Position numbers and translations under genes: made by a program. The notes beneath the pieces were generated by a model. That model saw only the letters and a program-made list of their open reading frames with translations. It ran no database searches and was not told where the DNA came from. This document shows, piece by piece, positions 12,561 through 23,934 of a stretch of DNA of 64,000 bases; the stretch's first letter is position 1; each line of letters begins with the position of its first letter. The DNA comes from Liolophura sinensis (Eukaryota > Mollusca > Polyplacophora > Chitonida > Chitonidae). The stretch spans positions 2,296,001-2,360,000 of the forward strand of contig NC_088301.1 in NCBI RefSeq assembly GCF_032854445.1, written 5' to 3'.

Positions 12561-13853
12561 ATGTTATCATAAATATTTTTAGATAAAAAGCTATACATAC
12601 ATAAAGGTTTAATGTTATACTCATTTTAAAATATGCTGGTTTTCGAGTGTTAACTGTTTTGTGGTTGTTCTTATCTGATTTTAAACATGTCCGGACGTTT
12701 ATGTTTCGTTTTTGATGTTCTCAACACCATACCGAAAACCCCGGCCGCCTCGTTTTTTCACCCTGTTTTCGCCACGATATGGCTGAAATATAGCTCATGC
12801 GGCGTTAAACGGTAGTCATTCATTTATTCATACAACTTTCGTTTGCGGGACTATGTGTGAGGCGGTTGCGCATGGGTCGGTGGATTAGGATGTGCCTGAT
12901 GTGTGAACTTATTCATTGGATGGGAGACGGAGGAGCTTTTGGTGGGTAATTGGGTTTGCTCGTTAAGGCCATCTAGTCGAGTATACCTCATGTATAGTTT
13001 TTGGTTTGTTTACTGCTGGGTATCCCCAGGTTCAGGCATCGCCCTTGTTGGCACGGCAAAACATTGGGTGAATTTTTATTACATATGTACCATGTCTTCT
13101 TTAATTATTTCTCAAATGTATCTATCAGTTCTTCCTCTCGGCCGACAAAAAAAGACAATTGGAGGTTTTTCTCGGACTCGTTTGATAAATGTAATGGGGC
13201 GAACTGTTGGCCGGCTTTTATTGTTCTCTCAACTAAGAATGAACAAAAGCTGGCCTACAAAATGCATCCTTTTCTTTTCTAATGGCTCTCTAGGTTGCAG
13301 TTGGAACTTTAAAAAACGTGAAAAAATAAGTCTCCGGTAACAACAATCAATAAATTTATTTTAAAAAAATTCGAACATACCTGTGTTTACATCCCTTTAC
13401 AATTCTCTAAACAGCTGTCGGCGAATTCATCGTGGCAGAGATCAAGATATTATTGAACTTTCGGCAGAGGCCATCTGCTAAGAATTGCAATCACAGAGTG
13501 TTAACAAAGTGAAGCGCTTCACTACGAAGAAAGCTGGTAACATCCTGAAATTAAATACATATTTGTTGGCTTTTAATAGTACCTCTCTTCCATAATACAT
13601 CTACATTGTCCCGTATCGGGTCAGTGTGAATTTACATATCGCTGGCCTAAAAAAATTTGGTCACGTCAAGAACCAGTGTGAAAATAAACTGATTTGTTTT
13701 CGATGCGGCAGTGAGGGTCATGATGGTTTCAAGCACAGAATGCAGCAGCACAGTTAAGTGCTGTAATTGCGGTGGCGATCACATGGCCTCCTCTCAGGAT
13801 TGTGCGTTTTTCATTAAAGAAAATTAAATGATATAAAAACTAAAAACAATATA

Positions 13854-14129
13854 GGGGCCTCCGTGGCTCAGTCGATTAAAGCGCTAGCGCAGCGTAATGA
13901 CCCAGGAGTCTCACCAATGCGGTCGCTGTGAGTTCAAGTCCAGCTCATGCTGGCTTCCTCTCCGGCCGTACGTGAGAAGGTCTGCCAGCAACCTGCGGAT
14001 GGTCGTGGGTTTCCCCCGGGCTCTGCCCGGTTTCCACCCACCATAATGCTCGCCGCATTATAAGTGAAATAAGTGAAATATTCTTGAGTACGGCGTAAAA
14101 CACCAATCAAAAAAAAAAAAAAAAAAAAC
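13854..14129 (+). mobile_element. Full-length tRNA-derived SINE inside LINE copy C
   Basis: It has the same sequence as the copy at 6362-6630, here on the plus strand. The A-box region TGGCTCAGTCGA lies at 13864-13875 and the B-box type GAGTTCAAGTCC near 13931. It ends in 'acggcgtaaaacaccaatc' plus a poly(A) run to about 14128. The short duplication caatata flanks it at 13847-13853 and 14130-14136. LINE sequence resumes directly after it, so the SINE is younger than the LINE copy. Confidence 0.9.
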
Positions 14130-14453
14130 CAATATATCTTATCAGAAGGGGCGCAAATTGGCCTCGTTTTCTCATACTTTTCTGAAAACGTCGTTTGCCC
14201 ATGTGGTCAAGCGAGCTTCAATATCTGTTGGAAGTCAAACTTTCTTACTTGGCCCATTGGAAACCACAAACTTAGTTGTCTCGCTTTTGAACCTTCTGCT
14301 CAACCTGCGCGTAATTCTTGCTTAACCCACATCACTGCATTGCAAGAAATAAAACCAGTAAGTAATACACAACAAACTAATAAACCAGAACCAAAATGAT
14401 AATAATAATCCTAGTGGCCCCCACAGACCGTCGCCCTAATGCCACTTTTGGAA

Positions 14454-14572
14454 TTGGTTAGTGAGCTAGCGCAGCGTAATGAACCAGGAGACTCTCACCA
14501 ATTCGGCCACTGTGAGTTCAAGTTCAGGTATAAGTGAAATATTTTCTAGAGTACGGCGTGTAATAACAATGG
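14454..14572 (+). mobile_element. Internally deleted SINE inside LINE copy C
   Basis: It starts within the tRNA-like head (gttagtgagctagcgcagcg) and keeps the B-box region gtgagttcaagttcag. It then jumps to the tail 'ataagtgaaatatttt...gagtacggcgtgtaat'. The central domain of about 130 bases is missing. Flanking LINE sequence continues on both sides. Confidence 0.75.
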
Positions 14573-14734
14573 CAAAAATTGTTGGAGGACGTTGGTCCTT
14601 GAAAATCAGATGAGGATATGATGGATATATCACCCGCACCAGGGAGATCTTCCAGCCGATCGCCAGGCAAGGGTTGTCCCCCGTCCAAACATAGAGAAAT
14701 GTTCTATACGTCTCCCTTCATAATGTTTATATAT

Positions 14735-15001
14735 GACAAAATTATACCATGGAATTGTCGAGGCCTTAAGGTAAATTTGATTACAATAACACAGCTACTT
14801 CAATCTTTAAATCCTTTTGGCCTTTGTCTTCAGGAAACTCACCTGAATACTACTGACAAAAGTAAAATAACTTTCAAAAATTATTCACTTGATATCAGCT
14901 ATTGTAATGGAGAGCTAACTACAGGCGGCTCCTCGATCTTTATAAATAACAGTACAATTCACACTCCTGTTGCATCAGTTTTAAAGTTAGAAGAAGATTA
15001 A
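14735..15001 (+). pseudogene. LINE ORF2 start (APE endonuclease N-terminus), copy C
   Basis: The frame reads IIPWNCRGLKVN near 14740-14775, then the LCLQETHL motif near 14825-14847, whose Glu is a catalytic APE residue. GGSSIFINN follows near 14930. This is the best preserved start of the ORF2 endonuclease in the window. It ends at a stop codon at 14999-15001, and LINE homology is not seen beyond, so the enzyme is truncated to about 90 residues. Confidence 0.75.
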
Positions 15002-15545
15002 ATTGTCCTTTTCCCTACTGTTCATATATCCAACGTGGCGCTCATTTGGAGTGAATTGTAGCTAACAAAAGTGAAACGTGCATTTATATTTTAATTCTTA
15101 CATGAAAATAAAGTTGCAAGTCCTGTAAACATTAGCTGATCAATAACACAAAACCTTTGTTAGTTTTTAATCGACCGTAATCAATTTTGCTAATTATTTC
15201 ACATGCAGATATGCAATAAATGAGCTTAGTGAACGGAGATACAAATACAAATCCATACAAATTCGATGGCCACTATATAGGACGCCGTTTGTGAACACAG
15301 GATCTTTCCTGAAATGATTTGCTTGATAAAGCTTACACATGGAACAGCTGTTAACTTCCTGAATATGTATTTTCATTCAATCAGATTTGTTAATATGTCA
15401 TAAATGTGCATAGCGAAATAAAATATAAAAAAAAAAAAACCAAAACCGCTGGTTAAAGTTTATCTTCAAAAGTAAACCATAAACTTTATAATGTGATCAG
15501 TTTTCTGATTTTTTAGCAATTTCAAAAACGACACATCTGTAGAAC
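15002..15545. other. Unassigned DNA between two LINE copies
   Basis: No repeat or gene is recognised here. It may be host DNA or a decayed element. The frame at 15194-15376 (minus) has no recognisable motif. Confidence 0.4.
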
Positions 15546-16440
15546 TCTGTGTGTCATCCGTCATAGCCCGGAAATCCCATGGGGTTTCCAGGGTGATAAC
15601 AATAGGACCTCTGCATCTAAGAGAACTCCTAAAAACGTTAGAAAGCTGAGATCCGGAGACATTCCCATTGAGTATTTCCGGAGGCAACAATCTAAAAATC
15701 TACTGTCATTGCATAAAAAATCCCTGTTTTAGCTTCCCATCACAATTCCCTAAACAGCTGTCAGGGAATAATTTGTGATGGGGATGCTGATATTATTTAC
15801 CTAACCGAAGAGAAAATCTGCGAGGAATTGAAATCGCAGGGTGAAACGCTTCACTACGAAGAAATCCCGCAATATCATTAAACTAAATACATATCTTTTG
15901 ACGTTCAATACTACCACCGTTTTATCATACACCTGCATTGGCCCGTGTAGGATTAATGTGGCTTTGTATATCCCTAACCCTGCACGCTGCTTCACTTGCC
16001 AAATATTTGGTCATGGCAAGGGCCAATGTAGAAATAAACTGGTTTGTTTCCGGTGCAGCAGCGAAGGTCATGATGGTTTTAACTGTAGCACAGTTAAGTG
16101 CTGCAATTGCGGTATAGATTACATGGCCTCCTCTAGAGACTGTCCAGTCGTAGAGACTGTTCGTAAAAGAAAAGCAGATAATCAACCTAAAAATTAAAAG
16201 CAACATATCTTATCAGGAAGGCCGCAGATTGACCTCACCCTCTCATACCTCTCTGCATACTTTGTTTGCCAAAATGGTCAAGCGAGTAGTATCTGTGGCC
16301 ACTCAGACTTCATTGACTTGGCCCATTGGAAACGACAAACCTAGTACCACGTCGGTCAAACTTTCGCCTCAACCTGCGCAAAACACTTGTTCAACCCGGA
16401 CTACTTCAGCACAACAAATACAAAACAAAAAAAAAGATAC
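15546..16440 (+). mobile_element. Nimbus-like LINE, copy D, 5' part (ORF1)
   Basis: LINE homology starts in ORF1 with 'ggggtttccagggtgataac' and runs through the zinc knuckles to about 16440. The rest of what may be the same copy reappears at 22183-23352 beyond a BEL/Pao element. Between them about 2 kb of LINE (ORF1 end, endonuclease, RT fingers) is absent, so a simple insertion does not explain the arrangement. Confidence 0.75.
15690..16440 (+). pseudogene. LINE ORF1 with zinc knuckles, copy D
   Basis: The 118-codon open frame at 15841-16197 covers the basic KRFTTKKSRNIIKL stretch and three knuckles. CFTCQIFGHGKGQC and CFRCSSEGHDGFNC are both complete CX2CX4HX4C. The third, CCNCGIDYMASSRDC, has lost its His (Tyr instead). 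Such arrays bind the element's RNA. The upstream LNSCQG-type signature is read at about 15745-15790 in another frame, and the C-terminal tail continues at 16229-16474. Part of the protein is still open, but the whole ORF1 is not. Confidence 0.8.
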
Positions 16441-16705
16441 AAAAATATCGTTGCTCCATAAAACACTTTGTTAAGCAGAATCGCACGGCGGGATAACATG
16501 TGCAAGCAGAGCACGACCTGTGCCGGCTAGTGACCACACCCGATTCTCCCTGGCCACACCTGAATCCGTATAGTAGTCAAACAAGCCCTCTATCAGGGGA
16601 GACAAGCTGGATTTGCTGCAAACTACAGCTTTCACAGATCTCCTTAAAATCATTACTGATTTTTACGTGCTACTCCAGCTACGCTGGCACAAGCAGAACC
16701 AACTT

Positions 16706-17374
16706 CTAAACCGGTCGGTCAAGGTGGCCCAATGGCCGTTTGCGCCTACCCTTCGCGTCGAGAGACGAGTCACTAACCAACAGCTTAACCTTCCGCACGC
16801 GCGTGTCATCGCTAGGATAAGTTTCCTTTACTCGTGCAAGGGGCCACTGATTACGTGGAAGATTTTCGCCTCGTTTGAGAACAACCGTCACCGACTTTAA
16901 GGTCACGTCTGTCCTTGTTCCACTTGGAACAAGATTGTAAATTGTGAAGATACTCTTTCTTCCAGCGATGCCAAAACTGGTTGGCCAGATATTGTACTCT
17001 TCGCCATCGCTTCCTACAATACCCGTCACTTCTCTGAAATTCGCCTGGAGGAGGCAGCAAAACCTCTGATCGCATAGTAAGGAGATGGTTTGAAGTTAGC
17101 GATTCAACCGACAGGGGATCATTTAAGTTGTGAACAGTGAGTGGACGGCTGTTTACTACTCCGGCGGCTTCATACAGAAAGGTTCTGAGTGACTCATCGT
17201 CGGATTGATTCTGGAACTGGCTCGTTCTCGGCACATTTGCTGCAACATCTGCTTACCAACCAAAACAACGGGCGCAACAAACCCCAAATGGGTCATAGAC
17301 TGAGCTAACAGTCGGACAGAATTCCCCCGTCTTGTCAAAGGTTGATCCTTCAACACAATACGAAACGTGAACAC
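16706..17374 (-). pseudogene. BEL/Pao pol C-terminal part with deletion of RNase H and integrase core
   Basis: From 17374 the frame gives the post-RT connection (LKDQPLTRRGN, then a shifted HLGFVAPVVL, the family's DPLGFVAP-type block). At about 17235 it jumps straight to the integrase C-terminal region. That region carries DDESLRTFLYEAAGVVNSRPL, the end of the catalytic domain with its NSRPL motif, and YLANQFWHRWKKEYL, a DUF5641-like segment. A frameshift near 16900 leads into VVLKRGENLPRNQWPLARV in the next frame. Integrase inserts the cDNA into the host chromosome; this copy cannot encode it because the DDE core is gone. Confidence 0.8.
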
Positions 17375-17375
17375 A

Positions 17376-18700
17376 TCAGACTCGGCTACCCACTGGACAC
17401 CCGAAGCCGCGTTCTACCGATGCTACACCGTTCAAAAGGTCAGAACATTTTGCACCTCTAGCTGTGTCTTCAGGAGGGAATAAGGCCATTACTTCTGGGG
17501 AGTTTGAGACAACTTTGTGTAGAACTAGACCCACACGGCGACAAAACTGCTTACTGCTAGAGATTAAGGCAATAGCTTCCTCGACAGTACTAGATGACTT
17601 AAGGCCATCATCCACGTAAAAATTACGCCTTACGAAATTAGCTGCTGCAGTCCCGACCTCATGTTCATGATCATCTGCTGCTCGTTTCAGGCCAAAATTA
17701 GCGCATGCGGTAGAGGAGACAGCCCCAAGCAGATGGACCATCATGCGATACTCAGTTGCCGGGCCACGTAATGTCACCCTCCGGCCACCAAAGGAAACGC
17801 AACATATCTTGGTGTGCGGGCGTCCACCTTGAACTGATGATACATTTGTTTAATGTCACACATGAACGCAATACGCTCAAGGCAAAAACGACAAAGAACC
17901 CCCTGTAGCCCGTTAATCAAATCTGGACCCTGCAACAAATTATCATTCAAGAATATTCCTTTGTATCTAGCACTGCAATCAAACACCACGCGCACTTTAG
18001 ATGCATATTTTGGGTGGTAAATCCCGTGGTGAGGAATATACCAAGTCTTACCAGGATTGCTGCTAACCTCTTCATCGGGGACCTTTTCCGCATGTCCTTC
18101 CATAATAATATTGCGCATAAAGGAGGTGTAATCTGTCCGATACTGGAGGGTTAGCCAATGGATAGCCATTTGCTTATTATCAGGTAATAACAAGATTTCA
18201 TCTCTCAAAGGAAGAGGCATTTCGTAACAGCCATGTTTAAGGCCAATGCCAGACGAAATTTTCTCAAGGAATTTCCTGTCGTCATAAGAAGCAGGGCCTT
18301 GACAGGATTTACTTTTGGAAAAATCTAGGGCCATCATCTTGGAGACGTCCGCCGGAGTGATGATTTCCTTCACAGCCGTACGCAGGACTATGTTTGAGGT
18401 AAGTAATTTTGAGCAAACCCCTTCGCCTTCCGAACGTTCCGCGGATACGACACTACCTAAAATGTGGTGACTTACTCCTAGTGAATCCCGAATATCCTCG
18501 TCATGTGGCCCTACTATCCCTACAATGCCCCACCCTAAATCTGTTCTCTGAGCGTACGGCTCGTTCACTACTGACGGAATAACATCCCGAGGAACGAGTG
18601 CACCAGAACAATTGTACCCGTTCAAAAGAGCGACAGGGACATTTTGAAGAGGTTTCAAGAATTGCGCCACATCTCGCAAATGGGGCCACCGTCTAGCCAT
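17376..18700 (-). pseudogene. BEL/Pao reverse transcriptase
   Basis: A 308-codon frame (17774-18700) and a 133-codon frame (17376-17777) overlap by a frameshift inside the RT. The first starts in the linker after the protease (LGWGIVGIVG). It holds the Pao-type RT block with KTWYIPHHGIYHP, KVRVVFDCSA and FMCDIKQMYHQF (motif A Asp). The second has the FYVDDGL active-site motif, so the catalytic Asp residues are still there. The enzyme copies element RNA into DNA in the cytoplasmic particle. The frameshift near 17775 and the lack of downstream RNase H leave it non-functional. Confidence 0.88.
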
Positions 18701-18766
18701 GTCCTGGCGTAGGAATGTGTGACCTATTGGCAGGCATTACGTCACGTGTGTAGACCGGTGGCAGCT

Positions 18767-19009
18767 CTATCTGGAGATCACATCAGCGCGCATAGTCGAC
18801 AAGCTCAGTTTCATAGACGGCCCCTTCAAGCCTAACCCTTTACACACATCATTCAAAACAAATGTCGTGTCCGACTGGGTGTCTAAAAGGGCATAGACCA
18901 TCACTTCCCTTTTTGGATTGTCAGTGTGAGAAAGAAAGACAGGCAAGATCATGGAACTTTTGCACCCATCGGACACCAACACAATATTCGTCATATAGAC
19001 TCGTCGCAA
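18767..19009 (-). pseudogene. BEL/Pao aspartic protease (DUF1758-like)
   Basis: The 80-codon frame contains VYALLDTQSDTTFVLNDV. The active-site motif reads DTQSD where DTGSD/DSGSQ is usual in retropepsins; a DTQSD form is, as far as I know, found in some BEL elements. The protease would cut the Gag-Pol precursor. It is separated from the RT frame by a frameshift near 18720-18767. Confidence 0.75.
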
Positions 19010-19025
19010 AAACAGCCTTACTTAC

Positions 19026-21107
19026 TCATCGCATGATCAGGTTCACCATCTTTGTTAATTCGATCCGCATGCAAGGAAGTGGGGTGCCTCTTTGAACAAA
19101 CATTGCATACCTTCCTGTTTTTACACCACTTAGACCGAGACATGCGAAACACAGACCGCTTTCCTTGGCAAATTGCTTCCGCTCTTGACCAGATCGCTGG
19201 AGAAAATTCTTACACATATCAATCTCATGAGGCAGCCTACAAAGGTAGCACATTTTACTTTATACGTGCGGACTTTCGACTCCTGTCACAAACGTACTAA
19301 CTTCTGTGCCACGTCTCTGATCTGACTTCGATCTATTGCGTTCGTATTCGCTCTTTGTCGACTTCGTGGCTTGTAATGAAGTGATGGGATCGCATGCAGT
19401 TCTAGCTTCCTTCACAACAAAACTAACAAATTCTGCTAAGGGAGGAAACGTGAAATACTTGTCCCTCCACTCTGCTACTCTACGACTCCATCTTACCACC
19501 AGCCAATCAGGGAGTTTGATAAGAACCTTTCGGTTCTCTCTTTCGTCATTTAAGCATTGTAAACCTGGAATACTTGACATGGCCGCTGAACACTGGGGCA
19601 AAAAGTCCGCAAATTTTCGCAATGCTTGACCATCTCTCCCTGATAACTTAGGCCAAGATTCTAATTTATCTCTAAACGGATTTGCTATGACGAAAGAATT
19701 TCCATACCGGGTTTCTAATAACTGGATCGCCTCAAAAGAGGCTTCATCGCTGGAGAGAAAAAAAAATAGCCCTCAACGGCTTCTTTGGGCTCACCACTCA
19801 AGTACTTCTTTAAATAAAATATTTTCTCTTTGTGAGATATTCCCTTCCGACCAATCAATGTTTCAAAAGAGCTCTTCCACAACGGATACGACAAAGGATC
19901 TCCACTGAAAACAGCAGGTTCAGGAGTCGGAAGCCTACCAATGCTCATTTGCTCTGCCAAAGAATTAATCATGTCTCGCAACAGATTCGTGGCATGGCTC
20001 TCAAGACTGGACGTCTCTGGTTGACCAATACCCGAACGTGGAGAGAACATTAGGTTTAAACGGGTTACTACTGAAGCGTCGACTGATGTCCTCTTGCAAA
20101 ACCGTGTCGGGAAGAGCGACATGACTAGAGCGGGATAGGGGACGAGCGGTTGACTCGTGTGGAGCTGTATATTCTAATATATCAGTTCCACACTCCCCAT
20201 GATCAGCCCCCTGGGAAACTGGCTGTAGCGGTGCATCCTGTGATGTAGGCCATTGAAACCGATTAGGAGTCACATCAGATTCAGCAAAAGAGTTAACCTC
20301 AGACCTTATCAGAAACTGTTCCACATTTGCCTCTGAGGACAGTGATTCTAAAGGCAGTGAGAGTTTTATCTCAGATTCGACACTGCGAGCATTTTTGATG
20401 GTTCTAAGCCTTGCTTCTGTCATGATAAGTTCTTCTAGAGTTTTAAACTCGGTCTAATTTGGCTGGTTATCTTTCTATTTCTACTCGTTTTTGTTCAACA
20501 ACTATCATATTTTGCAGTTTTGCCTTCAGAGCTGCTGCCTTGGCTTCCACGCTAAGCCCTTGGGAAGCAATGGACGACCGGGAACACTTAGAACTTTGCC
20601 AACACCGACTTTTGTTCGATGCGACTGACTTTCTATCTGACTGGTCATTACGATTTAACTCTCTTATCTTCTCAGAACATTGCTTAACTAAACGATGAGT
20701 ATCGGTTTCGGTGACGTCATGCCGATCGAAAACGTCGCATTTATCGACAAAAGGAAGCATTGTTGATATCTTTCGTAGACAGCGGTTACATTTTCCATGC
20801 AATGCATAATCTCATCGCGCTTTCGTTTTAGAACCAAAATATCTGCACATTCAGGCAACAATACCTCTAATATAGTCACCAGTTTGCGCCATGACGAAAC
20901 GGCTGACCGGAAGTTCCGCTCAAGTCGGTCTACCCGCCACTCTACAAACTGCTCTGCAGGGGCCTTAGGTCGTGAGCCAACAAGGCCGACAGGTTCAGAA
21001 GTGGATACCTCCCCTTGATTATTTATTACACCAGTTTTGGAGCCTACCTTCCCTTCCAGAGCGTTAAATTGATAATCATTACCGTGTGGCGCTTGTGCCT
21101 CTGCCAT
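19026..21107 (-). pseudogene. BEL/Pao gag with DUF1759-like region and zinc knuckle
   Basis: The likely start is the ATG at 21107 (MAEAQAPHGNDY). It is followed by a charged, partly helical N-terminal region in three frames (20688-21107, 20467-20802, 20001-20423). The DUF1759-like core VFSGDPLSYPLWKSSFETLI lies within 19715-20122 and its continuation at 19260-19622. The knuckle CYLCRLPHEIDMC (CX2CX3HX4C, as in BEL gags) is near 19210-19253. Gag forms the particle and binds the RNA. At least four frameshifts break it. Confidence 0.8.
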
Positions 21108-22182
21108 TGTAACATTGGCCTTCAAAGGTTCCTGAGAACCAAAGCGACACTGACTTATATTACACACAAAAAAAAAACAGAAGGATATACAATCGGGTGT
21201 CTACGGAGAAGCTTCAGGATGCAGAATAAGATCACAACAGTATCTGACTAGATCATGGCCATATAAAGCATTAAAGTAAATGATACATCTAGGCAATTAA
21301 ATCTGTCGCTTGCAAGTTTCGACTTGTGAGCTGAAAATCGTCGTAAAAGAACAGGGTTCTGATGCCAAAAAAGGAACAGACTATCATTGCACATTGGCGA
21401 AACCTGCCCGTCAGAACTTACACGTAAATGGTTAAATGTAAAATATAACAGATAAGATGTTTAAATATGAGAAAAAATCACTGCTAGATACACGTAAAAA
21501 CGTATTTACACCTGCATAAGACCTCAATTCTACACATGTAATTTGAGATAAAACAATGCAATTATGTTTGAAATTCAAAATACACGGATGATAGTCAAGA
21601 AAGTCCAAGCTTAACTGAAAATCTCATACAGTGCAAGCTGCTAGGTATTGTAACATGTGTACAAAATGTCCATTATCCAGTTCATAAAATATTTTCAATG
21701 ACCAATAAATAAAGAGTTTAAAAGTCCAAATATAACATTATGCCTGAAAATCTGGATTCACTAGACGTTCTCAAATGGCACTGAATGAAGCGTGCGACTT
21801 TATATAGAGCACATTTCATACACACATGGCCGTAACATAGTTCAGGCAGTTCAATGAAAGATCACAACAGTCTGAAGATATCGGGGTGGGTAAATGTAGT
21901 ATCAGTGAGCACAGGTTAGGGATGGAATAAAATTTTCTCACCGAGATCAACGTGCAAAAGTCGCTGGACTTAGTGAGGAAATCAGATCAAAGTTCTGTCG
22001 CAAAATACATATCCTATTTATTCCCTGCTGCTTTCCGTAAGTTGGCAGGCACACACAGCACTCCCACGCAGGCTGTCTCCAAGCCGTCACCGGCTATCGA
22101 CAATGCACAGTGTTTTACTGTTACAGCGGCCCGTTCCGTTTCGTTGGGTTCGACCGCCAAGTCGGAAAGAAGAACAAACAGG

Positions 22183-23240
22183 TCTCGAAACCAACAAGGT
22201 TTTGTGTAATATTCAATGTGGTTTTCGTCAACGTCGATCTACCTTAGATCACCTTGTTCGATTTGAAACTTTTATTCCAGAAAGTTTTGTTAATAATAAA
22301 CATGTAGTGTCCATATTTTTCGACCTTCAAAAGGCTCACGACACCACCTGGAAATGTGGTATTTTAAAAGACCTCGCGGATATGGATTAAAAGGTCGCTT
22401 ACCTTTATTTATATCTCAATTTTTATCTAATCGTCAGTTTAAGGTACGGGTTGGGTCCACTCTTTCTGATTCTTGTGAGCAGGATATGGGTGTACACCAG
22501 GGCAGCATTCTATCACCAACTCTGTTCAGCGCAAAAATAAATAGCGTAGCAAAAACATTAACATCGGGCACAGAGGGTTCCTTAAACGTGGATGATTTCC
22601 TTATATGCTACTGAGCTAAGAATATGAATAATATCGAACGTCAGTTGCAGTTTTGTCTCAAGAAGATCGACAAATGGGCAACTGAAAATGGTTTTAGATT
22701 TTCAACGTCTTTAGCCGTCGGTATGAATTTTTGTAACAAACGGAAGCTTCATCTTGATCCCGAGCTTAATTTTTGTGGTTAACATTGTTGGAGAAACAAA
22801 AATCTTAGCTATAATATTTGATAGTAAGTTATCTTTTATACCTCATATAATAATGCTTAAATGTAAACAGGCTCTCGATATAATTAAAAATGAGCCTTGT
22901 TTATATAATTGACGTAAAAGACTGAGCCTTCAATATGCGACAAAGCTTAAAGTTCATCCAACAAACCCTGCCCAGAACTGTGTTTTTAATCATCTTATGT
23001 AGATAAATTTAATAAATGTTTTAACAAGATCCCTCCGTTTGGTCTTCTTATACGGGACCATATTATGGAACCTAACACATCATTCCATAATTAATAATGA
23101 GCATGTGGTGCCGATATTGTGTTGGATGCGATGCCCAATATTGCATCAAACATATCTTGGTTGGCTGTGTACACTTTTCCCCTGCTCGGCAGAGATCCTA
23201 CACGGTGAACTCTATATATAATTTTTTCGACAGCATTGCT
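22183..23240 (+). pseudogene. LINE ORF2 fragment (RT palm, thumb, tail), copy D
   Basis: Three overlapping open pieces (22103-22390, 22354-22614, 23097-23336) give RRSTLDHLVRFETFI, VSIFFDLQKAHDTTW, DMGVHQGSILSPTLFS and a LNVDDFL active site, where the usual Tyr before VDD is Asn. The first Asp of motif A remains. RNase H is almost entirely deleted. It could not support reverse transcription. Confidence 0.78.
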
Positions 23241-23352
23241 CGCGATGTTGTCAGGAAAGTATTTGAGGCCTCGCGTCTATATCCTGTTCTCCCCACGATA
23301 TGGCCGAAATATTGCCGATGTGGCGTTAAGCCATAACCTTTCATTCATTCTA
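22183..23352 (+). mobile_element. Nimbus-like LINE, copy D, 3' part (RT to 3' end)
   Basis: LINE homology resumes in the RT (tcgaaaccaacaagg, then SNIQCGFRQ-like). It passes through motif A (22305-22345), the PQG-type block and the VDDF active-site region near 22590. A shortened connection and tail follow, and it ends at 'cgatatggccgaaatattgccgatgtggcgttaagcc' split blocks and ATTC repeats near 23352. Most of the RNase H is missing: the jump is near 23090, from the connection to the Cys-rich tail. Confidence 0.8.
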
Positions 23353-23934
23353 CCAACAAACGTACATTTACCAAGCCAGACGAGAGCGGCTGGTTTTTTA
23401 ATGTTCACTCACATGCAGTGAATAAATACTCTCATCGGCATGTATTTTCACAGGTCTCGAGAGAGTTATTTTAATGTGGGAAATTCAGTAGATATTGACC
23501 CATTTCCTGCTGATGATAACTTATGCTTTTGAAACAATGCGCTAAAAATGTGCACTTTTTATTGTTGTAAATTTAACTTCTTGACTTATAAATGCGGCTG
23601 TACAAATTTAAGTTGAATTCGAATCGACCTCATTTTGAATATGCAGTAGACGCTATTGTATTTCTCAGCCAGAGACGTCTCTGCTGGGCTGACTTTTTCT
23701 GAATGTCGATATATATGTTTTATAGATATGTACATGTATTAGTGACACGAATTGTTGTGTTACAAAACGTGTACATTTGAGAGAATGGCACAATGGCTTC
23801 TACTCAGATAGTAGGAATGTAATCTTTATCGATCGAATTCTGAAAATAATAGAAAAACCACACACCTACCCGATGTTGTCCATATTAGTGTGATGACTGC
23901 AAGTAGATGCGTGTTTGTTAGTGAGCAAATACAA
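23353..23934. other. Unassigned DNA
   Basis: I see no repeat, gene or RNA signature in this A/T-rich stretch. Confidence 0.4.

Larger units (their letters stand above)
8549..12832 (+). mobile_element. Nimbus-like LINE, copy B, both ends recognisable
   Basis: It starts with a 5' UTR piece (8549-8700, the 'aagtttgtcgtaaaag' and 'ggtgaaaataataggctc' blocks shared with copies E, F and H). It ends with the family 3' terminus, 'cgatatggctgaaatat' then a ggcgttaaac block and ATTC/ATTT repeats, at about 12775-12832. At about 4.3 kb it has lost the rest of the 5' UTR and the ORF1 start (junction near 8700), most of the zinc knuckles, and the ORF1 end plus endonuclease start (junction near 9470). The reading frames are broken in many places. 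Confidence 0.85.
13092..14690 (+). pseudogene. LINE ORF1 relic, copy C, interrupted by SINEs
   Basis: ORF1 begins at an ATG near 13091, with a serine-rich start like that of copy K. The middle part carrying the LNSRGV-type signature is at about 13390-13530. Zinc-knuckle traces lie at 13640-13800, including CFRCGSEGHDGF near 13698. A tail MMDISPAPGRSSSRSPGKG begins at 14618. Frameshifts and the two SINE insertions break the frame. The family role is RNA binding in the retrotransposon particle. Confidence 0.7.
12851..15000 (+). mobile_element. Nimbus-like LINE, copy C, 3'-deleted, carrying two SINEs
   Basis: The 5' UTR (12851-13090) has the same blocks as copies A, F and H, for example 'ggttcaggcatcgcccttgttggca'. 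ORF1 follows and then the first 270 bases of ORF2, after which LINE homology stops near 15000. A full SINE interrupts it at 13854-14129 and a shortened SINE at 14454-14572. It begins only 19 bases after the 3' end of copy B, so the two elements are head-to-tail neighbours. Confidence 0.8.
16441..22182 (-). mobile_element. BEL/Pao LTR retrotransposon core, LTRs not found
   Basis: The minus-strand order is gag (DUF1759-like), CCHC knuckle, aspartic protease (DUF1758-like), RT and the C-terminal part of integrase. This is the BEL/Pao order. The coding core is about 16700-21170. The flanks 16441-16700 and 21170-22182 should contain the LTRs. I compared them by eye and found no convincing direct repeat, so at least one LTR is lost or too diverged to see. 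RNase H and the integrase core are missing through a deletion near 17235. The element separates two parts of a LINE copy. Confidence 0.85.

Noticed and set aside
16690-22182. LTRs of the BEL/Pao element
   Set aside because: I compared both flanks by eye in both directions and found no direct repeat; calling LTRs would be a guess.
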